From contig JYOE01000028.1 of the NCBI GenBank assembly GCA_000955875.1, positions 1 to 59,982 of the forward strand: DNA of 59,982 nucleotides, read 5' to 3'. The position numbers and the translations under genes are program-made. This DNA is from Terrabacter sp. 28 (GTDB lineage Bacteria; Actinomycetota; Actinomycetes; Actinomycetales; Dermatophilaceae). Of the stretch, positions 49,561 through 58,256 are shown in pieces (within the stretch, counting starts at the first letter, position 1; every line of letters starts with the position of its first letter). The notes beneath the pieces were generated by a model. It saw only the letters and a list, made by a program, of their open reading frames with translations, ran no database searches and was not told the DNA's origin.

Positions 49561-50612
49561 TCGACCCCCTGAACGCCGTCCACCCCGTCAGCATCGGTGC
49601 CGCCTCGGTGCCCGCTCCCGACGACGTATACGTCATCGCCGAGGCGGGCGTCAACCACAACGGTGACATCGAGCTGGCCCACCGGCTCGTCGACATCGCG
49701 GCCGCCTCGGGGGCCGATGCCGTGAAGTTCCAGACGTTCTCGCCCGACAAGCTCGTCTCGTCGGCGGCGGCGACGACGCCCTACCAGCGCGACCGGGGCG
49801 GCAGCTCCGACCAGCGCAGCCTCCTCGAGGCGCTGACGCTGCCCAAGGAGGCGTGGGTCGAGCTGCGCGACCACGCGACCGAGGCGGGCACGACGTTCCT
49901 GTCGACCCCGTTCGACCTCGACAGCGCCGAGATGCTCGTCGACCTCGGCCTGCCGGCGCTCAAGGTGAGCTCTGGCGAGCTGACGAACCTTCCCTACCTG
50001 CGCGAGATGGCGCGCCTCGGCGTCGTGCTGCTCGTCTCGACCGGCATGGGCACCGAGGAGGAGGTCGAGGCCGCCGTCGAGGCGTGCGCCGAGGCCCCCG
50101 GGCTCGTGCTCTTCCACTGCGTCTCGGCCTACCCGGCGCCCGTGGAGGAGTGCAACCTGCGGGTCATCCCACGGCTCACCCAGCTGCACGGCATACCGGT
50201 CGGGTGGTCGGACCACACGCCCGGCCTCACGACGGCGCTGGGAGCCGTGGCGCTCGGGGCGCCCATCCTCGAGAAGCACTTCACGAGCGACCGCACCCTC
50301 CCCGGCCCCGACCACCTGGCCAGCCTCGAGCCCGACGCCCTGAGCGAGTACGTCTCCGCCACGAAGCAGCTCGCCCGCGCCCTCGGCGACGGGGTCAAGG
50401 TGCGTATGCCGTCCGAGGAGGAGAACGCGGTCCTCGTCCGTCGCTCGTGGCACGCCGCACGCGCGCTCGCGGCCGGCACCGAGCTCACCGGCGACGACCT
50501 CCAGCTGCTGCGCCCCGAGGGCGGGGTCAGCCCGGCCGTCGACATCCGGGGGCGGGTGCTCGCCCGCGCGGTCGACGCCGGTGCCCCCGTGACCGACGCC
50601 GACCTGGCCTGA
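49557..50612 (+). CDS. legI: legionaminic acid (NeuB-family) synthase
   Basis: A 351-residue PEP-dependent nonulosonate synthase that condenses a hexosamine with PEP. Motifs are VIAEAGVNHNGDIELAHRLV, GADAVKFQTFSPDKL, FLSTPFDLDSAEMLVDLG, KVSSGELTNLPYLREMA, LFHCVSAYPAP and GWSDHTPG with ILEKHFTSDR. A C-terminal SAF (antifreeze-like) domain follows (about 285-350). LegI and NeuB share these features; neighbouring LegB/LegC/PtmE genes favour 2,4-diacetamido-trideoxymannose as substrate. The GTG overlaps the stop of legH. Confidence 0.92.
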   Translation: MIDPLNAVHPVSIGAASVPAPDDVYVIAEAGVNHNGDIELAHRLVDIAAASGADAVKFQTFSPDKLVSSAAATTPYQRDRGGSSDQRSLLEALTLPKEAWVELRDHATEAGTTFLSTPFDLDSAEMLVDLGLPALKVSSGELTNLPYLREMARLGVVLLVSTGMGTEEEVEAAVEACAEAPGLVLFHCVSAYPAPVEECNLRVIPRLTQLHGIPVGWSDHTPGLTTALGAVALGAPILEKHFTSDRTLPGPDHLASLEPDALSEYVSATKQLARALGDGVKVRMPSEEENAVLVRRSWHAARALAAGTELTGDDLQLLRPEGGVSPAVDIRGRVLARAVDAGAPVTDADLA

Positions 50613-50616
50613 GCCG

Positions 50617-51846
50617 ATGGCCCTGACCGTCGCCGTCTTCGTCGGCACCCGCGCCGACCTCGGCCCGCTCTCGCCGGTGCTCGAGATGCTGCAGGCAGCC
50701 GACGACGTGACCCTGCGCGTGCTGACGGGGGTCATGTACGCCGTGGACGACCTCGTCGCGGCCCTGCCGGCGACCGGCTCCGCCGACGAGTGGCGGGGGG
50801 CCGTCGTCCCGCTCGCCGCACCGATGGGGGAGGTCACGGTCGCCGCCCAGCTCGAGCAGGGGGCGCAGATCGCCCGTGCCACCGGACAGGCGCTGCGCGA
50901 GCACCACGTCGACGTGCTCGTCGTGCTCGGCGACCGGTGGGAGCTGCTCTACGTCGTGCCGCCGGCCTTCCTGCTCGGTGTGCCGATCGTGCACCTGCAC
51001 GGCGGTGAGGTCACCGAGGGCGCTGTCGACGAGCGGGTGCGCCACGCGGTGACGAAGCTCGCCGACCAGCACTGCGTCGCGTCCGAGGATGCTGCCGCGC
51101 GGGTGCGTCAGCTCGGCGAACCGTCCGAACGCGTCCACGTGACCGGCGCACCCGGGCTCGACCGTCTGGCGGGAGCCGCCCCGGTGTCCGACGACGAGCT
51201 GGCGGCGATGCTCGGCGTGGCGTCGGTCGAGCGGCCGCTCGGACTGTTCACCTACCATCCACCCACCGCCCAGGCCGACGCCCCGGTCGGCGAGTGGGCG
51301 CGTGAGGCCGCCGAGGCGGCCCTCGCCGTGTGCGGCACCGTGGTCGCGACCCACCCCGGCATGGACGAGGGGCGCGACGAGGTGCTGGCGGTCCTGACCA
51401 CGCTGGCCGCGGACGAGCCCCGGTTGCACCTCGTCCCGGCACTCGGGCGTGACTACCCCCGCGTGCTCGCGGCCAGCGACGTGGTCGTCGGCAACTCGAG
51501 CTCGGGGGTCATCGAGGCAGCCACCGTGCACGTGCCGGCCGTCGACATCGGCGAACGCCAGCGCGGGCGGCTGCGCGGCGACAACGTCGTGCACGCCGAC
51601 GAGGGGCGCGCGGCGGTCGAGGCCGCTCTCCGCACGGCCCTCGGGCCCGAGGGACGTCGACGTGCGGCCGCCGTCGCCAACCCCTACGGCACGGGTGGGG
51701 CGAGCGCCCGCATCCTCGATATCGTTCGGGCAGCGGCACGGACGAGCCGCGTCAAGCGCTTCGTCGACGTGGCAGACGTGGCAGACGTTGCAGACGTGCC
51801 GGACCTGCCGGACCGTGCGAGCGACGCAGAGGAGGGGGCGGGGTGA
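50617..51846 (+). CDS. legG: hydrolysing UDP/GDP-sugar 2-epimerase, LegG/NeuC-like
   Basis: A 409-residue GT-B-fold epimerase. It begins TVAVFVGTRADLGPLSPVLE, the NeuC-type GTRADxGxL start. VVLGDRWELLYVVPPAFLLG, VHLHGGEVTEGAVDERVRHAVTKLADQH and VGNSSSGVIEA follow. It releases nucleotide and inverts C2 to give the mannosamine form used by the synthase. The C-terminus has an unusual tail with a micro-repeat VADVADVADVPDLPD (51769-51813). The stop overlaps the ptmE start. Confidence 0.9.
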   Translation: MALTVAVFVGTRADLGPLSPVLEMLQAADDVTLRVLTGVMYAVDDLVAALPATGSADEWRGAVVPLAAPMGEVTVAAQLEQGAQIARATGQALREHHVDVLVVLGDRWELLYVVPPAFLLGVPIVHLHGGEVTEGAVDERVRHAVTKLADQHCVASEDAAARVRQLGEPSERVHVTGAPGLDRLAGAAPVSDDELAAMLGVASVERPLGLFTYHPPTAQADAPVGEWAREAAEAALAVCGTVVATHPGMDEGRDEVLAVLTTLAADEPRLHLVPALGRDYPRVLAASDVVVGNSSSGVIEAATVHVPAVDIGERQRGRLRGDNVVHADEGRAAVEAALRTALGPEGRRRAAAVANPYGTGGASARILDIVRAAARTSRVKRFVDVADVADVADVPDLPDRASDAEEGAG

Positions 51847-52898
51847 CGGCGCGAGACCTGCGCGCGGCGTGCGCGCCGACGACGGCGACGGTGCGTGACG
51901 CGTTGGAGGTGGTCGACCGCAGTGCGACCTTGGTGTGCCTGCTCGTCGACGACGACATGCGCCTGGCAGGGCTGCTGACCGACGGCGACCTGCGGCGCGC
52001 TGTGCTCAAGGGCGAGGGGCTGGATGCGCCGGCGCTGGACCATGCCACGCGTTCGCCGCACGTGGTGGCGGCGGGTTCGCCACGGGCGTTGGTGCTGGAC
52101 CTGATGCAGGCGCTGCGGATCTCGGCGGTGCCGGAGGTCGACGAGAACGGCACGCTGGTCAACCTGCACACGCTGTCGGACGTGGTGGGTTCGGCGCCGC
52201 TGCCGAACGTCGCCGTGGTCATGGCGGGTGGGCGTGGCACGCGGTTGGGCGAGCTGACGAGGGACACGCCGAAGCCGTTGATGACGGTCGCCGGGCGCTC
52301 GATCCTCGAGTGGATCGTGCTGGGACTGGTGGGTGACGGCATCCGTGAGGTGTACGTCAGCGTGAACTACCTGGCGGAGCAGATCGAGGAGCACCTCGGT
52401 GACGGTTCCCGGCTGGGGGTGGCGGTGCGCTACCTGCGTGAGGACCCGGAGCGGCCGTTGGGCACGGCGGGCTCGCTGACGCTGCTGCGGGAGCAGCGGC
52501 CCGATCTGGACGACCCGGTGCTGGTGATGAACGGTGACCTGATGGTCGAGTTCGACGCGGCGGCGCTGCTGGATGCGCACCGGCGGTCGGGGGCGACGGT
52601 GACGATGGCGACGCGCACCTACCAGCACGAGGTGCCGTTCGGGGTCGTGGAGAGCAGCGGTGGCCGGGTCACGGGGGTCTCGGAGAAGCCGACGCTGAGC
52701 TTCGACATCAACGCGGCCGTGTATGCCGTCGAGCCGCGGGCGCTCGCATGGCTGCCTGTCGGCCGGCCGAGCACGATGCCGGGCCTGGTCGAGACGTGCC
52801 TCGAGCGCGACGAGCGGGTCACGGCGTGGCCGATCCAGTCCGAGTGGATCGATGTGGGGACCCCGAAGGACCTCGCCCGCGCCAAGGGCGAGGCATGA
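51843..52898 (+). CDS. ptmE: CBS-domain nucleotidyltransferase, PtmE-like (hexosamine-1-phosphate guanylyltransferase)
   Basis: A 351-residue protein. Two CBS motifs at the N-terminus (about 1-115; LLVDDDMRLAGLLTDGDLRR and RISAVPEVDENGTLVNL) precede a nucleotidyltransferase domain with VVMAGGRGTRLGELTRDTPK, NGDLMVEFD and EWIDVGTPKDLARA. CBS plus nucleotidyltransferase is the architecture of C. jejuni PtmE, which makes the GDP-sugar precursor of legionaminic acid. The CBS pair probably senses nucleotides. The gene uses TTG and GGT codons more than its neighbours. The stop overlaps the legB start. Confidence 0.88.
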   Translation: MTARDLRAACAPTTATVRDALEVVDRSATLVCLLVDDDMRLAGLLTDGDLRRAVLKGEGLDAPALDHATRSPHVVAAGSPRALVLDLMQALRISAVPEVDENGTLVNLHTLSDVVGSAPLPNVAVVMAGGRGTRLGELTRDTPKPLMTVAGRSILEWIVLGLVGDGIREVYVSVNYLAEQIEEHLGDGSRLGVAVRYLREDPERPLGTAGSLTLLREQRPDLDDPVLVMNGDLMVEFDAAALLDAHRRSGATVTMATRTYQHEVPFGVVESSGGRVTGVSEKPTLSFDINAAVYAVEPRALAWLPVGRPSTMPGLVETCLERDERVTAWPIQSEWIDVGTPKDLARAKGEA

Positions 52899-54007
52899 GA
52901 GACGACGAGAAGGCAGCTGTGACAACACTTTCCGGCAACGAGTCCCGACCCGAGCACGCGGGCGACGTCCCCGAGATCGAGCTGACGGCGCGCCCGGTGG
53001 AGGGGTCGTTGGCGGGCCGCACCGTCCTGGTGACGGGCTCGGACGGGTTCATCGGGTCGCACGTCGTCGAGCGGCTGGTGGCCGACGGGGCGCGGGTCAA
53101 GGCGTTCTGCCTCTACAACTCGAACGGCTCGACGGGCTGGCTCGAGGAGTCCGACACGTTCAAGCGGGCCGTGCGCGACGGGCAGGCCGAGGTCGTGCTG
53201 GGCGACATCCGTGACCCCGAGCACGTGATGGCGAGCACCGAGGGTGTCGACGTCGTGCTGCATCTCGCCGCGCTCATCGCGATCCCGTTCTCCTACGTGG
53301 CTCCCCGCTCGTACGTCGAGACGAACGTCATCGGCACCCTCAACGTGCTCGAGGCGGTGCGCCGTCACGGCACGCCGCGGATGGTCAACACCTCGACGTC
53401 GGAGGTGTACGGCACGCCCGAGGAGGTGCCGATCACCGAGGCGCACCCGCTGCGGGGGCAGTCACCCTACTCGGCGACGAAGATCTCGGCCGACAAGATG
53501 TGCGAGTCGTACGCCCTGTCGTTCGAGACGCCGGTGACGACGCTGCGGCCGTTCAACACGTTCGGGCCGCGGCAGTCGACGCGCGCCGTCATCCCGACGG
53601 TGCTCGCGCAGCTGCTCGCCGGGGCGTCCGAGCTGCGCCTGGGCGACGTGAGCCCGAAGCGCGACTTCACCTTCGTCACCGACACCGCCGACGGGTTCGT
53701 GCGCGCCGCGCTGGCCGAGGTCGCGCCCGGCACGACGATCCAGCTCGGCACCGGCCGCACGGTCTCGGTCGGCGAGGTGGTCGAGCTGTGCCGCAAGGTG
53801 ACCGGCAGCGACGCCGAGATCGTCACCGAGAGCGCCCGCATCCGGCCCGAGGGCTCGGAGGTGCAGATCCTGCTCTCCGACCCCTCCCGCGCCAACGAGG
53901 TGCTCGGGTGGGCGCCGACCGTGTCGCTGGAGGAGGGCCTCGCCGCGACCGCCGAGTGGCTGCGTCCGCGCGTCGACCCCGAGACGGCCGGGCGGTACCA
54001 CCGGTGA
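52895..54007 (+). CDS. legB: GDP/UDP-GlcNAc 4,6-dehydratase, LegB-type
   Basis: A 370-residue extended SDR. It has VLVTGSDGFIGSHVVERLV (NAD-binding), VVLHLAALIAIPFSYVAP, NTSTSEVYGT (catalytic Ser/Thr region) and YSATKISADKM (catalytic Tyr-Lys). RPFNTFGPRQSTRAVIPT and the N-terminal AFCLYNSNGSTGWLE loop are characteristic of LegB. It removes water from the GDP- or UDP-GlcNAc to make the 4-keto-6-deoxy sugar. ATG 52895 overlaps the ptmE stop; a GTG at 52920 would shorten it by eight residues. The first 30 residues are polar. Confidence 0.92.
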   Translation: MRDDEKAAVTTLSGNESRPEHAGDVPEIELTARPVEGSLAGRTVLVTGSDGFIGSHVVERLVADGARVKAFCLYNSNGSTGWLEESDTFKRAVRDGQAEVVLGDIRDPEHVMASTEGVDVVLHLAALIAIPFSYVAPRSYVETNVIGTLNVLEAVRRHGTPRMVNTSTSEVYGTPEEVPITEAHPLRGQSPYSATKISADKMCESYALSFETPVTTLRPFNTFGPRQSTRAVIPTVLAQLLAGASELRLGDVSPKRDFTFVTDTADGFVRAALAEVAPGTTIQLGTGRTVSVGEVVELCRKVTGSDAEIVTESARIRPEGSEVQILLSDPSRANEVLGWAPTVSLEEGLAATAEWLRPRVDPETAGRYHR

Positions 54008-55200
54008 GCGGCACGGGCAGCGCTTCCGCAGGCGAGGCGCACGCCCCCGGCGCTCGAGGGCCCGAGGGGACCATCCCGCTCGCGGTGCCCAACATCGGCG
54101 ACCTCGAGCGGCGCTACGTCCTCGAGGCCGTCGAGTCCGGCTTCGTCTCGTCGGTCGGGCCGTTCGTCTCGGAGTTCGAGCGGCGCTTCGCCGCTCGGGT
54201 CGGGTCGAAGCACGCCATCGCGTGCTCGACCGGCACCGCGGCGATCCACGTCGGGCTCCTGCTCCTCGGGGTCGAGCAGGGCGACGACGTCGTCTGCTCC
54301 GACTTCACCTTCGTCGGCTCGGTCAACCCCATCGCGTACTGCGGCGCCCGGCCCGTCCTCGTCGACTCCGAGACCACGACGTGGAACCTCGACCCGGCGC
54401 TGCTCGCCGCCGAGCTCGACCGACGCGCCGCTGCGGGCGACGCCCAGCCAAAGGTCGTCGAGATCGTCCACGTGCTCGGCCAGCCCGCCGACATGGAACC
54501 GCTCATGGACGCCTGCGACCGGCACGGCATACCCGTGCTCGAGGACGCCGCCGAGTCGCTCGGGGCCACCTGGTCGGGCGGGCGCTACGCCGGCAGGCAC
54601 ACCGGAACGGTCGGGCGCATCGGCTGCTTCTCCTTCAACGGAAACAAGATCGCGACCACCGGCGGGGGCGGCATGATCGTCACCGACGACGACGACCTCG
54701 CCGCCCGGGCCCGGCACCTGACGACGCAGGCGAAGGTGCCCGACGTCGGCTACCTCCACGACGAGGTCGGCTACAACTACCGCCTCACCAACCTCGCCGC
54801 CGGCCTCGGCCTCGCGCAGCTCGAGCGGCTCGACGAGTTCGTCGCGGCCAAGCACCGCATCGCGGCCCGCTACGACGCGGCGTTCGCCGACCTGCCGCTC
54901 GTGCTGCCGCCGCGCGTCGAGGGCCTGGACGCCACCTACTGGCTGTACTCGGTGCTCGTGCCCGAGGGCGACGGCCGCGGCCGTGACGACTTCCTCGAGC
55001 ACCTCCACGCCCGCGGCGTCGGCGCGCGCGCCCTGTGGCGGCCGCTGCACGCCCAGCCGCCGTTCCTCACCGCGCCGGTGCTCGGCGGGGCCGTCGGCGA
55101 CGGGCTCTTCGGGCGCGGCCTGTCGCTGCCGTGCGCGACCGAGCTGACCGAGACCGACCAGGACCGCGTCATCGAGGCCGTGCGCTCCTTCTTCGCCTGA
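54004..55200 (+). CDS. legC: PLP-dependent aminotransferase, LegC-type
   Basis: A 398-residue DegT/DnrJ/EryC1 aminotransferase. The LegC-like start IPLAVPNIGDLERRYVLEAV and FVSSVGPFVSEFE precede ACSTGTAAIHVGLLLLGV, VCSDFTFVGSVNPI, EDAAESLGATW, SFNGNKIATTGGGG carrying the PLP Lys, and NYRLTNLAAGLGLAQLERL. It adds a 4-amino group to the keto sugar made by LegB. The GTG overlaps the legB stop (GTGA). It ends the operon; the next gene has its own 48-base gap. Confidence 0.92.
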   Translation: MSGTGSASAGEAHAPGARGPEGTIPLAVPNIGDLERRYVLEAVESGFVSSVGPFVSEFERRFAARVGSKHAIACSTGTAAIHVGLLLLGVEQGDDVVCSDFTFVGSVNPIAYCGARPVLVDSETTTWNLDPALLAAELDRRAAAGDAQPKVVEIVHVLGQPADMEPLMDACDRHGIPVLEDAAESLGATWSGGRYAGRHTGTVGRIGCFSFNGNKIATTGGGGMIVTDDDDLAARARHLTTQAKVPDVGYLHDEVGYNYRLTNLAAGLGLAQLERLDEFVAAKHRIAARYDAAFADLPLVLPPRVEGLDATYWLYSVLVPEGDGRGRDDFLEHLHARGVGARALWRPLHAQPPFLTAPVLGGAVGDGLFGRGLSLPCATELTETDQDRVIEAVRSFFA

Positions 55201-55248
55201 CGCGAAAGGGAGCGACAGCACGAGAGCCGCGTACGGCAGGATGTCGTC

Positions 55249-57135
55249 GTGGAGATCGCCATCGGGCTGCTCGCCATCGCGGCCACCGTCCTCGGCGGCG
55301 CGTGGCTCGCCGACCGCTTCGAGCTGCCGGCGCCGCTCGTGCTCATCGTCCTCGGCATCGCCGGGTCCTACCTGCCGTTCGTGCCCGAGGTCGCGCTCAG
55401 CCCCGATGTCGTGCTGCTCGGCATCCTGCCCCCGCTGCTGTATGCCGCCGCGATCCAGACCTCGCTCGTCGACTTCCGCAACAACCGGGCCGTCATCCTC
55501 GGGCTCTCCGTGGGGCTCGTGCTCTTCACGGCCCTCGGGGTCGCGGTCTTCCTCAGCGTGGTGCTCGACGTGCAGTTCGGCGTCGCCTTCGCGATCGGCG
55601 CGGTCGTCGCTCCGCCCGACGCCGTGGCGGCAACGGCGGTCGGTCGCCGGATCGGGCTGCCGCGCCGCCTCGTGTCGATCCTCGAGGGCGAGTCGCTCGT
55701 CAACGACGCCACCGCGCTCGTGTCGTTGCGCACCGCTCTCGCCGCGGCCGGTCTGGCGTCAGGCACGGTCGCCTCCGACGTGACCTTCGGCCGAGTCGTG
55801 CTCGACTTCCTCTGGGCCTCGCTCGGCGGTGCAGCCATCGGCTTCGTCGTCTCGCTGGTGATCGTGGTGCTGCGCAAGCGGTTCTCGACCGAACCGGCCT
55901 TCGACACCGTGCTGTCGTTCATGGCGCCCTTCGCCGCCTACGTGCCCGCCGAGGAGGTGCACGCCTCGGGCGTCATCGCCGTCGTCACGGCGGGGCTGAT
56001 CCTCGGCCACAAGTCGCCGACGACCCAGTCGGGCGCCTCGCGCCTCAGCGAGCGGATCAACTGGGGGTCGATCCAGTTCCTGCTCGAGAACGCGGTCTTC
56101 CTGCTCATCGGGTTGCAGGTGTTCTACGTGCTCCAGGACGTCCGCAGCTCCGACCTCTCCGCCGGCCGGATCGCCTTCGCGGCGGTCGGCACCCTGGTGG
56201 CGGTGCTCCTGCTCCGGCCACTGTGGGTCTTCCCGTTCCGCTACGTGCGCACCCACGTCCTGCGCGCCGAGGCCGAGGCGCCTTGGTCGCACTCGGGGGT
56301 GCTGTCGTGGGCGGGCATGAGGGGCGTCGTGACGCTCGCCGCCGCGCTGCTGCTGCCCCTCGAGACCCAGCACCGTGACGTGCTCGTGCTGATCGCCGTC
56401 GTCGTCACCATCGGCACGCTCCTCATCCAGGGCACCACGTTGCCGTGGGTCGCCCGGCGCCTCGGGGTGCGCGGGCCCGACCCGCGTGAGGACGCGCTGC
56501 AGGCCGCGACGGTGCTGCAGGCGGCCACCCGGTCGGGGCTCGAGCTGCTCGACGGGATGTCCGACGTCGACGAGTCGACGAAGGAGATGCTGCGCGACCG
56601 TGCGTCCGTGCGGGTCAACCAGCTGTGGGAGCGGCTCGGGCCGCGCGGCCTCGACGGGGTCGAGCCGCCGAGCACGCAGTACCGCAGGGCGCGGCTGAAG
56701 ATGCTCGACGCGGAGCGCAGCGAGGTGCTGCGACTGCGTGACGAGGGGCGTGCCGACGACGTCGTGCTGCGCACGGTGCTCGGCGCCCTCGACCTCGAGG
56801 AGACGATGCTCGACCGCCTCGAGGACCAGGAGAACCGACTGGCAGAAAGTGAGATGTTGCCCGTGGACACCATCGAGGCTCCGTGTGAGCATCTCCAGGA
56901 GAGCGACGCCTGCTCCGAGCCCCGCACCCCGGAAGGGTGTGAGGAGTGCCTCCGCGACGGCACGACGTGGGTGCACCTGCGCCTGTGCCTGGCGTGTGGG
57001 CACGTCGGCTGCTGCGACTCCTCGGAGTTCAAGCACGCGTCCGCCCACTTCCACGAGAGCTCTCACCCGGTCATGCGCTCGCTCGAGCCGGGGGAGTCGT
57101 GGCGGTGGTGCTTCGTCGACGAGGTGGTCGGCTGA
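55249..57135 (+). CDS. Na+/H+ antiporter (CPA1) with C-terminal UBP-type zinc finger
   Basis: A 628-residue protein. Residues about 1-405 form a 12-13 helix monovalent cation/proton antiporter: LPPLLYAAAIQTSLVDFR, AIGAVVAPPDAVAATAV (the Asp-bearing PPDAVA motif), ILEGESLVNDATALV and SWAGMRGVVTLA. A cytoplasmic helical linker (about 410-535) follows. The last 80 residues hold an UBP-type zinc finger with many Cys and His (CEHLQ, GCEECLRDGTTWVHLRLCLA, CGHVGCCDSSEFKHASAHFH). This fusion of an ion transporter with a eukaryote-like ubiquitin-binding fold is odd; the finger may sense zinc or bind a C-terminal glycine motif. GTG start. Confidence 0.9.
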   Translation: MEIAIGLLAIAATVLGGAWLADRFELPAPLVLIVLGIAGSYLPFVPEVALSPDVVLLGILPPLLYAAAIQTSLVDFRNNRAVILGLSVGLVLFTALGVAVFLSVVLDVQFGVAFAIGAVVAPPDAVAATAVGRRIGLPRRLVSILEGESLVNDATALVSLRTALAAAGLASGTVASDVTFGRVVLDFLWASLGGAAIGFVVSLVIVVLRKRFSTEPAFDTVLSFMAPFAAYVPAEEVHASGVIAVVTAGLILGHKSPTTQSGASRLSERINWGSIQFLLENAVFLLIGLQVFYVLQDVRSSDLSAGRIAFAAVGTLVAVLLLRPLWVFPFRYVRTHVLRAEAEAPWSHSGVLSWAGMRGVVTLAAALLLPLETQHRDVLVLIAVVVTIGTLLIQGTTLPWVARRLGVRGPDPREDALQAATVLQAATRSGLELLDGMSDVDESTKEMLRDRASVRVNQLWERLGPRGLDGVEPPSTQYRRARLKMLDAERSEVLRLRDEGRADDVVLRTVLGALDLEETMLDRLEDQENRLAESEMLPVDTIEAPCEHLQESDACSEPRTPEGCEECLRDGTTWVHLRLCLACGHVGCCDSSEFKHASAHFHESSHPVMRSLEPGESWRWCFVDEVVG

Positions 57136-57160
57136 GGGTCGTGTCAGTCGCGACCCGGCG

Positions 57161-58213
57161 TCAGTCGAGGCGCTGGGTGATGGTGTGCGTGCCCGCGACG
57201 GGGTCGTGCACGACGGTCGTCGAGGCGCCCTGGACCAGCGCGAGGTATGGCGCGACGTGCCCGCACTCCACGTCGGCCAGGATCGGCACGCCGAGCAGGC
57301 CCAGGGCGTCGCGGACGGCGTCGTGCTGGGTGAAGCCGTCGCGACCCGGAGCGTTCGTGCGCGACACCAGCACGCCGCTGGCCGCGTCGAAGAAGCCGTG
57401 CAGGCGCATCGCGTGCAGCGTGCGGCAGATGTCGTACGAGCCCCACTCGCAGATGTCGAGCACGACGACGAGACCCTCCGGGGCGTGCCGTGCCGCAAAG
57501 GAGTTCGCGTCGCCGTAGCGGCCGCCTGCGAGGAACCCGATCGTCTCGACGCAGCCGCCGACGACACGGCCGGCCAGCATCGCGGCCTCGCCCTCGTGGC
57601 CCGGGTCGATGCGGGTCCACGTGCCGCGTCCCTCGAGGGTCATCTCCGAGACGCTGGGGTCGGCCGCGTAGTCGTCCCAGCCGGTCGAGCGGAAGCGGCC
57701 GGGGGAGTGCTGCTCGAGCTCCGTGCCGGGGATGGCTGAGGCGACGTCGACCCAGTGGAGGATGCCGTCGGGCAGTCGGTACGGGGTGTCCATGAGGTTC
57801 TGGCCGTGGATCGTCGCGATGCCCGTGGCCAGGGTGAGTGGTGTGAGCCAGGTCGACGTGTCGGAGAAGCCGACGCACCACGTCGGTTCGGCGGCCGCGA
57901 CCGCGTCGAGGTCGAGCAGGTCGAGCAGGTCCATGCCCGTCTCCCCGCCCCAGGGGGGCACGACGGCCCTGATCGTCGGGTCGAGCAGCATCGACATGAG
58001 CTCGGCCGCGCGCGCCTCGCGGGGCCCGCTCACGTGGGAGGGCGCGTGGTTGAGCTCGCCCACGACGACGTCGAAGCCGCGGTCGCGAAGGCACCCGACG
58101 GCATACGTGAACCGCCCCCAGAGGGCGTCGCCGACACCGGAGCTCGGCGACGTGACGCCGATGCGGTCGCCGGGACGGAGCGGGGCGGGGTAGCGGATCG
58201 GCATGGCCGACAT
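57161..58213 (-). CDS. S66-family LD-carboxypeptidase
   Basis: A 350-residue protein of the LD-carboxypeptidase (LdcA) / microcin C7 immunity family. It has APLRPGDRIGVTSPSSGVG at the start, VPPWGGETGMDLL, the nucleophile Ser in CVGFSDTSTWLTPL, a Glu region in ILADVECGHVAPYLA with the catalytic His (CGH), and RVVGGCVETIGFLAGG. It trims D-Ala from muropeptide tetrapeptides in cell-wall recycling, or confers peptide-nucleotide antibiotic immunity. ATG 58213 is preferred; it is 43 bases after the metY stop on the same strand. Confidence 0.88.
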   Translation of the reverse strand: MSAMPIRYPAPLRPGDRIGVTSPSSGVGDALWGRFTYAVGCLRDRGFDVVVGELNHAPSHVSGPREARAAELMSMLLDPTIRAVVPPWGGETGMDLLDLLDLDAVAAAEPTWCVGFSDTSTWLTPLTLATGIATIHGQNLMDTPYRLPDGILHWVDVASAIPGTELEQHSPGRFRSTGWDDYAADPSVSEMTLEGRGTWTRIDPGHEGEAAMLAGRVVGGCVETIGFLAGGRYGDANSFAARHAPEGLVVVLDICEWGSYDICRTLHAMRLHGFFDAASGVLVSRTNAPGRDGFTQHDAVRDALGLLGVPILADVECGHVAPYLALVQGASTTVVHDPVAGTHTITQRLD

Positions 58214-58256
58214 GGTGCCAGCCGTGCCGATCCGCCACACCCCGGTGTTCCGGGTG

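Noticed and set aside
49557..50612. Sialic acid (Neu5Ac) synthase
   Set aside because: NeuB and LegI look alike, but the neighbouring LegB-type dehydratase, LegC-type aminotransferase and PtmE-type nucleotidyltransferase are specific to the di-amino nonulosonic pathway.
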